A DNA stretch of 44,138 nt from an uncultured archaeon (GTDB lineage: Archaea > Thermoproteota > Bathyarchaeia > Bathyarchaeales > DTEX01): NCBI GenBank assembly GCA_938091805.1, contig CALKGV010000037.1:1-44138 (forward strand). Direction: 5' to 3'. This document shows, piece after piece, positions 30,443 through 40,781 of this stretch. The notes beneath the pieces were generated by a model that worked only from the letters and a program-made list of their open reading frames with translations, did no database searches and had not been told where the DNA came from. Numbering within the stretch: the first letter of the stretch is position 1; every line of letters starts with the position of its first letter. The position numbers were made by a program, and so were the translations under genes.

Positions 30443-31309
30443 CTAAATAGCGTTATTCATCTCAGGAGCTTTCGGATAAGAGCCTAATATTTTAACAAAA
30501 AGGGCACTAGCTCTTAGCCCCTCCAGCGCCTCAGCGCATCTGTCCTCAGATCTATGCCCCTCAAAATCCAAGTAAAAATTGTATTCCCATGGTCTCTGCT
30601 TAGTTGGCCTCGATTCGATCTTTGTAAGATTTATACCCCTAGATGCGAATTCTCCCAAGGCTTTGTAAAGCGCTCCGGGAACGTGTTTCGTTGAGAAAAT
30701 TATAGATGTCTTATCGTTCCCAGTTGGTGGAGAATCGGATTTAGATAGGACAAAGAAGCGTGTATAGTTGTTTGGGTTATCAGCTACGTCCTTGATGAGA
30801 ATTTCCATGTCATAGATTCTCGCAGCCCTTTCACTTGCAATCGCAGCTGCATCAGCCATGTTTCTCTCCTTAATCATTTTGACGCTTCCAGCAGTATCAT
30901 ATGTGGATATTAACTCGCATTTTAGGCGCTCCAGAAAATTCCTGCATTGCCCTAAAGCCTGGGGATGCGAGAAGATAACTTTTATTGAGTCGAGCTTGAC
31001 GCCCGGGTTAGCTATTAAACAATGAACTATTTTCAGAACGATCTCGCCGCAGACTTTTAAATCGTATTCTAGAAATAGATCGTAAACCTGCGTTACGCTC
31101 CCCTCAATAGAGTTCTCTATTGGGACAACGCCGAAATCAGTTTCGCCATTTTCGACGCTTCTAAATACGTCTGAGAAACGCTTACATGGAACTGGTTGAG
31201 CTATTTGGCCAAAAAACTCATAGATGGCGCTCTCGCTATATGCGCCCATCTCCCCTTGAAAGGCGACCTTAATGGATTTTTTAGGCGTGCTCATTCCCTC
31301 GATGCTCAT
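30443..31309 (-). CDS. pheA: Prephenate dehydratase
   Basis: VAFQGEMGAYSESAIYEFFG, VVPIENSIEGSVTQVYDLF, YTRFFVLS, ESRPTKQRPWEYNFYLDFEGH. Confidence 0.95.
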   Translation of the reverse strand: MSIEGMSTPKKSIKVAFQGEMGAYSESAIYEFFGQIAQPVPCKRFSDVFRSVENGETDFGVVPIENSIEGSVTQVYDLFLEYDLKVCGEIVLKIVHCLIANPGVKLDSIKVIFSHPQALGQCRNFLERLKCELISTYDTAGSVKMIKERNMADAAAIASERAARIYDMEILIKDVADNPNNYTRFFVLSKSDSPPTGNDKTSIIFSTKHVPGALYKALGEFASRGINLTKIESRPTKQRPWEYNFYLDFEGHRSEDRCAEALEGLRASALFVKILGSYPKAPEMNNAI

Positions 31310-31463
31310 GTTAATTTCTCTCTTATGAGTTGAGCTCTATTTAAAAGATTCATCCAGCAAATAAGTTTAACTCCCTCATATTAATGGTTTGCTCTTATAT
31401 CTTACTTTCTAGATGCAAAAAGGTTAAATCTAGCCCAGTTATTAGCATAGCCATAAAATAGAG

Positions 31464-31979
31464 GTGTCTCTTCAGTTGGCATACAAATATATGTCGAAAG
31501 CATGGAGAAATCCGGGTGAAAGCTACGTTGAGGATCTGATGCGTGAAAGGGCTGTGCTTTGGCGTAGAGAGCCGACCGTGGTTAGAATTGATAAACCAAC
31601 GCGCATCGACAGGGCTAGGAGATTAGGGTATAAGGATAAATCTGGCTATGTGGTTGTGCGCGTCAAGGTGAGGAGAGGCGGATTAAGGAAACCTAGGCCT
31701 AGGTCTGGGAGGAGGCAGAAGCGCATGGGCGTCGCGAAATTTAAACCGGCGAAGAGCTTAAAACTGATAGCTGAGGAGAGGGCTGCAAGAAAATTCCCAA
31801 ACCTGGAGGTTCTCAACTCCTATTGGGTTTGGGAGGATGGGCGCTATAAGTGGTTTGAAGTTATAATGGTTGATAGAGTTCTTTTGCCAGATTTAAATCT
31901 TGGAAAGGGGAGAGGGAGAGTATTTAGAGGGTTAACAAGCGCTGGGAGAAAGGTTCGGGGATTAATGGCGAAAAGTTAG
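31464..31979 (+). CDS. rpl15e: 50S ribosomal protein L15e
   Basis: [46 protein letters not shown]-terminal [17 protein letters not shown]. Confidence 0.97.
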   Translation: MSLQLAYKYMSKAWRNPGESYVEDLMRERAVLWRREPTVVRIDKPTRIDRARRLGYKDKSGYVVVRVKVRRGGLRKPRPRSGRRQKRMGVAKFKPAKSLKLIAEERAARKFPNLEVLNSYWVWEDGRYKWFEVIMVDRVLLPDLNLGKGRGRVFRGLTSAGRKVRGLMAKS

Positions 31980-32001
31980 TAAACGTTGATCGAAAAGAAG
32001 T

Positions 32002-32550
32002 TTATAATAGGAAGACCGCCGCGGCTATAACTGTTGTCCATAGACCGTTTTTATCTCCCCTAGCTGATTGACATACATTAGTTGTTTTAAAAATTTTTCC
32101 ACTGGCCTTATACACTTTTTTCCTTTCATCCCAAGCGGTTTCTGGGTTAAACTCTATTCCCAGCGTCATAGCCAGCATGGTTGCAGCGAGATCTTCAGCG
32201 TAATCGCCAGCCCTCTTCGCGGTCTCCCCGAAAGAGTGATGCTCAGAGAGATAACCGTATCCATCATTATTTTTCGGGAGGGCTAAGCCGACGGCTGCTG
32301 ATATTAAGCGATTAGGCTCATTAGTTTCATTTCGAGCCATAACGACGTAAGTTATTTGCCCTGGTTTTAGAAGTTTAAGTCCCTCCTCCCTCGAGATTAT
32401 TTTGCAGCCTGGTGGAAAAATGCTTGACATGCATACCAGATTGCATTTTTCAATGCCGGCTTTTCTTAAGGCGAGTTCGAAAGAGGCAAGCTTGTCCTTA
32501 TGTGCTCCCACGCCTTTGGTGAAGAACATCTTTTTTGGAATCATGTCCAT
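32002..32550 (-). CDS. pdaD: Pyruvoyl-dependent arginine decarboxylase
   Basis: [48 protein letters not shown]; the Ser-Ser fits the self-processing site. Confidence 0.92.
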   Translation of the reverse strand: MDMIPKKMFFTKGVGAHKDKLASFELALRKAGIEKCNLVCMSSIFPPGCKIISREEGLKLLKPGQITYVVMARNETNEPNRLISAAVGLALPKNNDGYGYLSEHHSFGETAKRAGDYAEDLAATMLAMTLGIEFNPETAWDERKKVYKASGKIFKTTNVCQSARGDKNGLWTTVIAAAVFLL

Positions 32551-32723
32551 AAAATTATGGAGTATAGCGGTTTTTTAAAAATCTTTCTATTAAAAACCTT
32601 TTATAAATGAGCTATGTAAATTAAAAAACTAATAAAAATAATTTTTGGATTAAAGAGGTGAAAATTGAAGTCCATTTTAAGAAATAATTTAAATATTTGA
32701 GCTTGCCGTATTTTTAAGGAAGG

Positions 32724-32939
32724 TTGGTAGTGATGATTAGGGCAATTGTGTATGGAAAGAGGGGAAGGCGTTACGGCAAAGGCTTCAGCGGGGAAGAGTT
32801 TAAGGCCGTTGGCTTAAGCGTTAAGGAGGCATTATCCCTAAAAATTCCAGTTGACATTAGGAGAAAAACTAGGCATGATGAAAATATCGAGACTTTGAGG
32901 CGTCACCTTAATTTAGCATCAGAGAATCTTAAAGCTTAA
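32724..32939 (+). CDS. Ribosomal protein L13e-like
   Basis: YGKGFSGEEFKAVGLSVKEALSLKIPVDIRRKTRHDENIETLRRHL matches the eL13 pattern (GFS..ELK.AGLS...A..LGIPVD.RR.T.HEENV..L). Confidence 0.75.
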   Translation: MVVMIRAIVYGKRGRRYGKGFSGEEFKAVGLSVKEALSLKIPVDIRRKTRHDENIETLRRHLNLASENLKA

Positions 32940-32974
32940 GAGAAACGGTCGAGTTAATGATTGTCAATAAGTGA

Positions 32975-33421
32975 TTGCTGATGAAGAAGAAAATATCCTA
33001 TGTGGATCTAAGCTTCTTTGCGCATGCAACTGAGGATTCGGATAAGGTTCTCACCGCAGCTAAAAATATACTTCCATCAAATTACGTTGAGAAAGTATCT
33101 TTCAGCAAGAGTATTTTAAAAGGCGAGTATGGAAACCCAATAATATTATTTAGGTCGCAGATAAGAGAGCCGGAAGTTGCAGAGTCGCTGCTACTCAATA
33201 TTTCATTAAATCTGCCGTTAATCGATAAGGAGGAGTTAAACCAGTGCCTAAACCTTCACGTGGATGGAGGAAGCCTATACATTAGGCTAAATAAGCAAGA
33301 GGCTTTCAGAGGCAGATTCAAATTCTCCCAAGCTGATCCTATACGTATTCGCATAAAGTTTAAGGCATCAAAAATTGAGGAAATTAGGGAAATATGCCGA
33401 ACAATCGGGTTATTACCATGA
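32975..33421 (+). CDS. COG1325-like RNA-binding (exosome-associated) protein
   Basis: ISYVDLSFFAHATEDSDKVLTAA.NILP... and position directly upstream of the RNase P subunit genes. Confidence 0.78.
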   Translation: MLMKKKISYVDLSFFAHATEDSDKVLTAAKNILPSNYVEKVSFSKSILKGEYGNPIILFRSQIREPEVAESLLLNISLNLPLIDKEELNQCLNLHVDGGSLYIRLNKQEAFRGRFKFSQADPIRIRIKFKASKIEEIREICRTIGLLP

Positions 33422-34161
33422 AGAGTAGATTTGTAGATCTGCATCTCCGTCCGCCTATAGATCAAACTGATAGTGTTCGAATGCTAATTGAAAGGTCTGC
33501 TGAGCTAGGATATGGAATGGTGGGCGTAGCATTCCCCGCCGATGTGAAAAGGGAGCATATTGAGCATGTTCGGAAGACTTGTATAGATGTAGGCTTAGAC
33601 TTTACCACTAGGGTGAATTTAACGCCTAAAAATGGCGGGGAGCTCCTAAACGCTCTAAAAAAGGTTCGGGGAAAATTCGAGGTTGTGGCGGTAAGTTGCC
33701 GAACTAAAGAGGTCTACATACAGGCTGCTAAAGATAGAAGAGTTGATTTAATTTCCTCAGTTTTAGGAGAGTATGGAAGGGTCTTCTTCAGCGTTTCAGA
33801 GGCTAGGTTAGCTTCTGAGAAAAGTGCCGCCTTGGAGATTAGTTTGACGCCGCTACTTTCTCTTGAGGGGTTTCGCAGAATTCAATTCATGAGCGTTCTC
33901 AGAAGGGAAATTTTAGTCGCTGGTAAATTCAATGTGCCTATAGTTTTATCGAGTGGAGCTGATAATCCACGCTTACTTAGGAAACCTGATGACTATGCTT
34001 TTCTCGCATATCTCATAGGTCTTGATCCACGTACTGCTAAGTTAGCTCTCTCCACTAATCCAAGGAGCATAGTTGAGCGGAACAGAAGTAAAATGGATCC
34101 TAAATACGTATGTCCCGGTGCCTATTTACTCAAGAGGGGTGAGGATTGCTGGAAAAGATGA
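33394..34161 (+). CDS. rnp3: RNase P protein component 3 (Rpp30)
   Basis: FVDLHLRPP start; SLTPLLSLEGFRR; IVLSSGADNPRLLRKPDDYAFLAYLIGLDPRTAKLALSTNPRSIVERNR. Confidence 0.9.
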   Translation: MPNNRVITMKSRFVDLHLRPPIDQTDSVRMLIERSAELGYGMVGVAFPADVKREHIEHVRKTCIDVGLDFTTRVNLTPKNGGELLNALKKVRGKFEVVAVSCRTKEVYIQAAKDRRVDLISSVLGEYGRVFFSVSEARLASEKSAALEISLTPLLSLEGFRRIQFMSVLRREILVAGKFNVPIVLSSGADNPRLLRKPDDYAFLAYLIGLDPRTAKLALSTNPRSIVERNRSKMDPKYVCPGAYLLKRGEDCWKR

Positions 34162-34487
34162 GGCGGCGCTACATGCTGGTTAAAATTGACAGTGAAAAGG
34201 GGATTGACAAAAGAGATTTTCAAAGTGCTCTATGGTCCAGTATTATTCGCCTCTTCGGTGAGTATGGGGCCAGCCAGGTGGAGGCAACCTTAATTGAATA
34301 TGATGAAGAGAAAGGAATAGCAATATTACGTTGTTCACATAGGGCGTTAAACATCGTTAGGGCGGCGATGGCGGCTGTAACGAGGATTAATAATGTTGAG
34401 GCTTCCATACATGTGCTTCTAGCATCGGGAACATTAAGGGCCCTTAGGAAAAAATCTGGGGAAATGTTTATGCGTAAAAAGGGCTAA
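34146..34487 (+). CDS. rnp2: RNase P protein component 2 (Pop5/Rpp14)
   Basis: RRRYMLVKIDSEKGIDKRDFQSALWSSIIRLFGEYGASQVEATLIEYDEEKGIAILRCSH; overlaps rnp3. Confidence 0.93.
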   Translation: MLEKMRRRYMLVKIDSEKGIDKRDFQSALWSSIIRLFGEYGASQVEATLIEYDEEKGIAILRCSHRALNIVRAAMAAVTRINNVEASIHVLLASGTLRALRKKSGEMFMRKKG

Positions 34488-34544
34488 AAGCAATATGCTG
34501 AAAACAATCATGGAACATTATGATTAAAGCGTGGGTGGGAAACG

Positions 34545-35237
34545 TTGAATCCCGCGGTTACGGAGAGCGGAATTGCGAAGGATTTCTTTATTCTATATAG
34601 GCTTGCTGAGATGGGAGCCTGCAATAAAACAGTAAAGATTTCAACAAGCGCATTGGCAAAAATATTGGGATTATCTCAGCAAAGCGTATCTAGGCGCTTA
34701 ATTGAGATGGAGCAAAGGGGTTTAATACAGCGAACAGCGACCAGTGGAGGAAGCCTAATTAGAATCTCCGAGGTTGGGGAGGGTTATCTTAGGGGGATTT
34801 ATCTTGGCTTAAGCGCGATCTTCGAGGGAAAGCCTCAATCCGTAACCGTTGAGGGCAAGGTTTTCAGCGGGCTTGGAGAAGGTGCCTATTATGTTTCTAA
34901 AGAAATGTATAGGAAGCAGTTTATTGAGAAGCTGGGTTTTGAACCCTATCCAGGAACTTTAAACCTTAAAATATCAAGCGAACAGAATGCGAAGTTAAGG
35001 GCTAAGCTTGATGTCTTTCCGGGTATAGAAATCGAAGGCTTTAAGAATAAGGATAGAACTTATGGGTCGGTTAAGTGTTTCCGGGCTGTAATAGAGGGTA
35101 AAGAGCAAGGCGCAGTGGTTTTAGCCCTCAGAAGCCACTATGGCAAAGATGTTATAGAGATTATAGCGCCGGAATATTTGCGTGGTCGCCTAGGTCTCAG
35201 GGATGGGGATAAAGTTAGGGTGGAGATATTTATTTAA
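34545..35237 (+). CDS. ribK: CTP-dependent riboflavin kinase with N-terminal wHTH
   Basis: N-terminal HTH (LAKILGLSQQSVSRRLIEMEQRGLI); C-terminal GKVFSGLGEGAYYV...LGFEPYPGTLNLKI. Confidence 0.93.
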   Translation: MNPAVTESGIAKDFFILYRLAEMGACNKTVKISTSALAKILGLSQQSVSRRLIEMEQRGLIQRTATSGGSLIRISEVGEGYLRGIYLGLSAIFEGKPQSVTVEGKVFSGLGEGAYYVSKEMYRKQFIEKLGFEPYPGTLNLKISSEQNAKLRAKLDVFPGIEIEGFKNKDRTYGSVKCFRAVIEGKEQGAVVLALRSHYGKDVIEIIAPEYLRGRLGLRDGDKVRVEIFI

Positions 35238-35241
35238 AGGG

Positions 35242-35511
35242 TTATTTAATATCACTCCTTTTGATTAATTGAATAAGTCTTCTGCCCTTCGTGAGAGATG
35301 AAACTGATATCAGTCCAGTTATCTCCATCCTCATCAAGGTTTTATTCAGATCATTAACGCTTAAGTCTTTATAGACGGATTTCAGCGCCTCAAGTAGCTC
35401 AGCATCTGTAAGAGAGCCTTTTTTCTCCAAAATTTCGATGATAACCGTGTGAAGCGGCTGAATTCTCCAAGTTTTAATTGAAGATTGCACTTTAACTCCC
35501 CCTTTATTCAT
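35242..35511 (-). CDS. Small winged-helix protein
   Basis: 89 aa; VIIEILEKKGSLTDAELLEALKSVYKDLSVNDLNKTLMRMEITGLISV looks like a wHTH; 9 nt downstream of the cdc48 stop codon. Confidence 0.7.
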   Translation of the reverse strand: MNKGGVKVQSSIKTWRIQPLHTVIIEILEKKGSLTDAELLEALKSVYKDLSVNDLNKTLMRMEITGLISVSSLTKGRRLIQLIKRSDIK

Positions 35512-35520
35512 GATTTATGT

Positions 35521-37698
35521 TTAAGTGATCAGCGGCGGGGTAACCCTCTGTATCTTCCTGTACTGTTGCCCAAAACCCTTATACCAATTCTCCATGTCCG
35601 GCGTTATGCTGGGGCCTATTTTCCTCATGGCTTCCTGGAAGTCCGCCATAGATACTTCCTTTGCGTTCATGTCGCGGCGTAGGGCTATTAAGGCTGCTTC
35701 TCTGCATAGGGCTTCTATATCCGCGCCGGAATAACCCTTAGTCATGCTTGCTAACATCTTCAGATCTACATTATTAGCTAGTGGCATATCCCTCGCATGT
35801 ATCTTGAATATTGCTAATCTACCATCCTCATTTGGCTCCGGAACATATATTAAACGGTCAAATCTGCCAGGCCTTAGGATCGCTGGGTCAAGCAGATCCG
35901 GTCTATTCGTAGCTGCTAGAACGACAACATCCTCAAGGGTTGTTATCCCATCGATTTCAGTCAGCAACTGGCTGATGACGCGTTCGGTTACTCCGCTATC
36001 GCCGTATCCTATTCCTCTTCTAGGGACAAGCGCGTCAATCTCATCGAAGAATATTACTGCTGGAGCCGCCATCCTAGCTTTTCTAAAAACTTCTCTAACA
36101 GCTTTCTCGGATTCGCCAACCCACTTAGATAGAACTTCCGGACCCTTTATTGATATGAAGTTTGCCTCGCTCTCTGTGGCGACGGCCTTAGCCAGCAATG
36201 TTTTGCCGCAGCCAGGAGGACCGTAAAGAAGTATGCCTTTAGGCGGTTTAATGCCCATCTTCCTAAAGATCTCGGGGTTCTTTATCGGCCATTCAACAGC
36301 CTCTCTGAGCTCCTGCTTAACCTCCTCAAGATCCCCTACATCATCCCAATGGACTGTTGGTACCTCTATGGCTACTTCCCTCATTGCTGTTGGTGTAATC
36401 TCTCTGAAGGCATTTAAGAAATCTTCCATTCGAATCTCCATCTTCTCGAGAACTTCTGGCGGGATCCTTTCTTGCTCCAGATCTATTTCGGGCAGATATC
36501 TGCGAAGAGCCTTCATGGCCGTTTCGCGGCATAAAGCTGCTAGATCAGCTCCGGTGAAGCCGTGGGTCATTTCAGCCAGTTTCTTCAGATCTACATCGTT
36601 TGCCAATGGCATTCCACGCGTGTGGATCAGAAGTATCTCGTATCGCCCCTGCTTGTCCGGTATGCCTATCTCTATTTCCCGGTCGAATCTGCCGGGTCTT
36701 CTAAGCGCCGGATCCAGCGCGTTAGGCCTGTTCGTTGCGCCTATAACTATAACGTTTCCCCTCTCTCTTAGTCCGTCCATTAACGCAAGAAGCTGAGCGA
36801 CAACCCTACGCTCAACCTCACCGGTGACTTCCTCCCTCTTCGGCGCTATGGCGTCTAATTCATCTATGAATATTATGCTAGGGGCATTCTGCTGAGCCTG
36901 TTGGAATATTTCACGGAGCCTAGCCTCAGATTCTCCGTAGAATTTGTTCATTATCTCCGGGCCATTTATTGAGAAGAAGCTTGCATCAGATTCGTTGGCG
37001 ACGGCCTTAGCCAGCAATGTTTTGCCGCAGCCAGGAGGACCGTGGAGAAGTACGCCTCTGGGCGGATCTATTCCGAGCCTCTGGAATATTTCAGGATGCC
37101 TTAAGGGCAGTTCAACCATCTCCCTTAGCCTCTGGATCTCCTCTTTTAATCCGCCTATATCCTCATAGGTTATCCGCGGTAAGCCCTTGCCTTCAGGAGC
37201 TGGCTCTGGGAGTATTTGGAGGTTTGTGTCGTATGTTAACCTAACAATGCCGTGGGGTCTGGTCTTCATAACAATGAATTGGACTGGATGCCCGAGCATC
37301 ATAACGAGTGTTGTGTCACCTTCAACAAAGGTTCTTTCAAGAAGCCTATTTTTCACGAAGTTTGTGAAGTCTTCATCAATGTTAAGCCGCATGTCAACCG
37401 GTGCCAGAACAATGCTAGATGCATCTATAACCTCAGCTCTACGGATAAGAACGTACTCATTTATTGAAACTCCAGCATTCTTTCGTGTTATCCCATCTAT
37501 TCTAATGATGCTTTTACCTTGATCTTCAGCATAAGCTGGCCAAGCTATTGCCGCCGTTCTTCTTTTGCCCACAATCTCTATGACGTCCCCCGCTGAAACC
37601 CCTATTTTCTCCATTGTTTTCTGATCAATTCTAGCAATGCCTCTATAAACATCCCGCTGTTTAGCGTCGCCCACTCTTAGTTGAACCTCATTAGCCAT
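35521..37698 (-). CDS. Cdc48/VCP-like AAA+ ATPase
   Basis: Two AAA domains, [18 protein letters not shown] and [19 protein letters not shown]-terminal double-psi barrel region. Confidence 0.97.
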   Translation of the reverse strand: MANEVQLRVGDAKQRDVYRGIARIDQKTMEKIGVSAGDVIEIVGKRRTAAIAWPAYAEDQGKSIIRIDGITRKNAGVSINEYVLIRRAEVIDASSIVLAPVDMRLNIDEDFTNFVKNRLLERTFVEGDTTLVMMLGHPVQFIVMKTRPHGIVRLTYDTNLQILPEPAPEGKGLPRITYEDIGGLKEEIQRLREMVELPLRHPEIFQRLGIDPPRGVLLHGPPGCGKTLLAKAVANESDASFFSINGPEIMNKFYGESEARLREIFQQAQQNAPSIIFIDELDAIAPKREEVTGEVERRVVAQLLALMDGLRERGNVIVIGATNRPNALDPALRRPGRFDREIEIGIPDKQGRYEILLIHTRGMPLANDVDLKKLAEMTHGFTGADLAALCRETAMKALRRYLPEIDLEQERIPPEVLEKMEIRMEDFLNAFREITPTAMREVAIEVPTVHWDDVGDLEEVKQELREAVEWPIKNPEIFRKMGIKPPKGILLYGPPGCGKTLLAKAVATESEANFISIKGPEVLSKWVGESEKAVREVFRKARMAAPAVIFFDEIDALVPRRGIGYGDSGVTERVISQLLTEIDGITTLEDVVVLAATNRPDLLDPAILRPGRFDRLIYVPEPNEDGRLAIFKIHARDMPLANNVDLKMLASMTKGYSGADIEALCREAALIALRRDMNAKEVSMADFQEAMRKIGPSITPDMENWYKGFGQQYRKIQRVTPPLIT

Positions 37699-37783
37699 TC
37701 AGTATCTTCCCCCGCATTAAATCAGATTTCATCTATTTCATTAATGCTAAGTCCCAAATATAAATTTGGTGTAAAATAAATGT

Positions 37784-38083
37784 TTAGGCTCTCCTAATCA
37801 TTATTGTTTGTATGTCGCTTACTTCGCTTACGTTTTTAATTCTTGTTTCAACCTCATCTAATCCGCCAGCCTGATTTTCAGGGAATATGATGTGGGCTAT
37901 GAGCGCCACTAAGCCGAAAGCTATCGGTTCCTCCTCAAACTTGTAAACTGAAGCGTAGCTGGGTAAGGAGTTCTTAATCTTTTCTTTGAGGGTTTCAAGG
38001 TTAATGTCTATGTCCGCTGGGAATATCTTCAGGGAGAGCACGATTCTAGCCAAGCATAACCCTCCAATTAAGCGAATGCTCAA
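37784..38083 (-). CDS. ef1b: Elongation factor 1-beta (aEF-1beta)
   Basis: ARIVLSLKIFPADIDINLETLKEKIKNSLP...EEPIAFGLVALIAHIIFPENQAGGLDEVE; start probably at an internal Met or alternative codon. Confidence 0.9.
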   Translation of the reverse strand: MSIRLIGGLCLARIVLSLKIFPADIDINLETLKEKIKNSLPSYASVYKFEEEPIAFGLVALIAHIIFPENQAGGLDEVETRIKNVSEVSDIQTIMIRRA

Positions 38084-38230
38084 TAGAATGGAAATACGTA
38101 TATTTTAAAGTTATGTTTTAGGGCCTAACTTATCTATAAGATCGCCCTGCAATTTGGCTTCAGAGAATCTTTCGCACATAAATTTTATATTTAGCGCGCA
38201 CGTTACTCCTCTTATATATTTGGAAAAAGA

Positions 38231-39436
38231 ATGGTCATGTGTATTGAAGAATCTGAGATAGCGGTTATTGGAGCTGGATCGGCGGGATTAATTGCGGCTA
38301 GGGAAGCATCTCTAAGAGGGGCTGAAGTCTTTATTTTTGAGGAGCATAATGAGATCGGTTTGCCTTGTCACTGCGCCGGGCTTCTTAGCGTAAAGGGATT
38401 ACATGATATTGGCGTACCGCCCCACGGAGCCTACGTGCAGAATAAAATCAGAGGCGCATGCTTCTATTCGCCCTCAAATCTCTCATTTACCATTGAGGGA
38501 AGAGATTATATTGCCTATGTTATTAACCGCCACATGCTGGATCGTTTTCTTGCGGAGCAAGCTTTGAAGAGCGGTTCACGTATAAAATTAAATTCACGGG
38601 TTCAATCCGTAAAGCGCGATGGGGATTGGGTTTTAAATATTAATGGGCGTGATTATTTTAAGGCTAAACTTTTGATAGATGCTGAGGGGGCATTGCCTAG
38701 AGTTTTAAAAACATCTGGCCTAAACCTAAGGATCTTGGACAAAAATGATTTTCTTAATGGTTTGCAGGTTGACATATCTGGGGTTAAAGTTGACCCTGAA
38801 CATGTTGAAGTTCACCTGGGCAGTGGGGTTGCGCCGGGTTTCTTCGCGTGGGTTATGCCGTTAAATGATGGGGAAGCCAGGGTTGGCTTAGCGTGTAAGA
38901 ACTCGAATCTGAAAGATCTTCTGTTCAGTTTCATAAGGAAAAGGTTCGGGGGCTTTGAGGGAATAAATATGCGCTCATTCTACTCCGGGTTCATTATTAC
39001 ATGCGGTCCCGTTGAAAAAACCTACTCTGATGGGCTTATGGTTGTTGGGGATGCAGCCGGTCAAGTCAAGCCTATCTCCGGCGGCGGGGTTGTTTTTGGC
39101 GGCATATGCGCCTCAATAGCTGGAAGGGTGGCCTCGGAAGCCATAAAACGTAACAGTTTAGAGGAGAAATTTTTGAAAACCTATCAGGATGAATGGAAGG
39201 CAAGACTTGGGAGAGAATTTAAGATCGCCCTTCTTGCGAGAAAGATTTTAAATCGTCTTTCAGATCGGGAAATTGACAGGATTTTTTCAATAGTCATCGA
39301 GGAGGGGATTCATAATGAGATTTCAGCGGGGGGAGATATGGATTTTCAGGGCACATCGATCCTGAAAATTATGGGAAAAAGAAGGATTCTGAAATTTTTG
39401 CCAACGCTTCTTAAGGCTGCATTAATCTTTAGGTGA
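38231..39436 (+). CDS. Geranylgeranyl reductase family FAD-dependent protein
   Basis: EIAVIGAGSAGLIAAREASLRGAEVFIFEEHNEIGLPCHCAGLLS; VVGDAAGQVKPISGGGVVFGGICA. Confidence 0.93.
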   Translation: MVMCIEESEIAVIGAGSAGLIAAREASLRGAEVFIFEEHNEIGLPCHCAGLLSVKGLHDIGVPPHGAYVQNKIRGACFYSPSNLSFTIEGRDYIAYVINRHMLDRFLAEQALKSGSRIKLNSRVQSVKRDGDWVLNINGRDYFKAKLLIDAEGALPRVLKTSGLNLRILDKNDFLNGLQVDISGVKVDPEHVEVHLGSGVAPGFFAWVMPLNDGEARVGLACKNSNLKDLLFSFIRKRFGGFEGINMRSFYSGFIITCGPVEKTYSDGLMVVGDAAGQVKPISGGGVVFGGICASIAGRVASEAIKRNSLEEKFLKTYQDEWKARLGREFKIALLARKILNRLSDREIDRIFSIVIEEGIHNEISAGGDMDFQGTSILKIMGKRRILKFLPTLLKAALIFR

Positions 39437-39622
39437 TGCGTTCAGAGAGAAGCGGACTTACACGTTTTGGGCGCAACCACTGGTCCAAGCGGCTCGCTGC
39501 TTCTGCCAAATTCTTGCTCATTCATCCTCCCTAACCGAAGTATGGTTTTCTGGGCATCAATACGTAAACAATTATAAGGAAGAGTGAAATTTATTATAAA
39601 ATCCAAATTTAAAAGGGTGTAT

Positions 39623-39808
39623 ATGGCTGTGAGCAAAAGCATATCAATGCCAATCTGCACATCATGCAATAGAATAATATCTCCTGGAGCAAACGCTACA
39701 TCTTTTCTATGCCCAAACTGCGGTGAAATTATTATTTGGCGTTGCTCTAAATGCCGGAAATTCAGGCGGCAATATAAGTGTCCAAAATGCGGCTTTCAGG
39801 GACCTTAG
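39623..39808 (+). CDS. HVO_2753-like/COG2888 zinc-ribbon protein
   Basis: [48 protein letters not shown]; likely start ATG at 39623. Confidence 0.85.
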   Translation: MAVSKSISMPICTSCNRIISPGANATSFLCPNCGEIIIWRCSKCRKFRRQYKCPKCGFQGP

Positions 39809-39826
39809 GCGCATTTAGGGGACCTC

Positions 39827-40423
39827 TCACTTCCTCTTCCTATAAATCTTGACACCGTCGCGTTCTGTGACGTATTCAAACACAGCCTTTAACAATTCCT
39901 CATCCTCCTCCAGCATTCTTGAAGTCTTCACATAGTAGTTGTCACCCTCAAAGCTTACCAGCTGCGTGTAGATGAGAGTGGTCTTGATGTCCCGGTGTCC
40001 AAGCAATTCCATAACGTGTAGGATATCCTTAGTCCGGTAATACTCCATAGCGGCTTTCCAGTGCCTGAAAGTGTGGAAGGTGATCTGGTTAAGCCTTGGG
40101 TTCCCGTGTTTCTGGGCCATCCGATTCCGGTATCTTCTGAAGACATGAAGGTCTCCTGGGAAAACGCGATCAGATTCTCTTGGTAGGCTGCTGAGCATAG
40201 CCATGTGGGTTGAACTGATCTTTAGCATCCTCGGTTTTCCATGTTTCTCACGTCTGTTCAATAAGAGGGTTCCAGCCTCAAAATCTATGTCCGTCCATTT
40301 CAGACGCCACGCTTCTCCGCTCCTCAGCCCGGTCTCCTTGAGCAGTTGAAGGAAAGCAGCGAGTTTCCTACAGGCGCCTCTCTGAGAATCTGTATCCGCA
40401 TCAACGGCACAACCAACGCTGAA
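39827..40423 (-). pseudogene. Tyrosine recombinase/integrase, 5'-truncated
   Basis: Open minus-strand frame reads KLAAFLQLLKETGLRSGEAWRLKWTDIDFEAGTLLLNRREKHGKPR...FHTFRHWKAAMEYY...LLGHRDIKTTLIYTQL. It keeps the R, HxxR, H and Y residues but has no recognisable start codon before an in-frame TAG (40424-40426). Confidence 0.75.
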
Positions 40424-40680
40424 CTATGGGTCCATTTGCTAGCTGGCGCATTCCATCCTTATAGAGTTTCATTGAGCCGCATTGTGATTCTCCCAGCAGC
40501 TAAACGAAATGAAACTCCTATAACCATGATAGCTTATTCCTAGATGCTGGCACAGGAGAAGCCGCCATGAGAAACCAAAATCATAGTTTTTACATAACTC
40601 TTGAATTTAAATTCTTTTGTTGTTTCAGCCATAGGATTTGTGGAAAGATTTTTATGAATTGGTATGTTTGTAAGAAGGAA

Positions 40681-40781
40681 GAGCCCAGCCTCGGAGTTGC
40701 CCGGCTAGAAATGGATGGTGGGGATGGTGGTAATTCAGAATTTAGAATGGTCAAGTGGTGGCGAAGTTTTAGGCTGGGCTC
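40681..40781. repeat. Long-range inverted repeat spanning the mgtA-like start
   Basis: GAGCCCAGCCT (40681-40691) and its exact reverse complement AGGCTGGGCTC (40771-40781). Confidence 0.55.

Noticed and set aside
36233-36796. 187-aa plus-strand ORF and several other plus-strand ORFs (35744-36226, 37187-37522) inside cdc48
   Set aside because: Antisense shadows of a strongly conserved AAA+ ATPase; low-complexity Ser-rich translations with no family signal.
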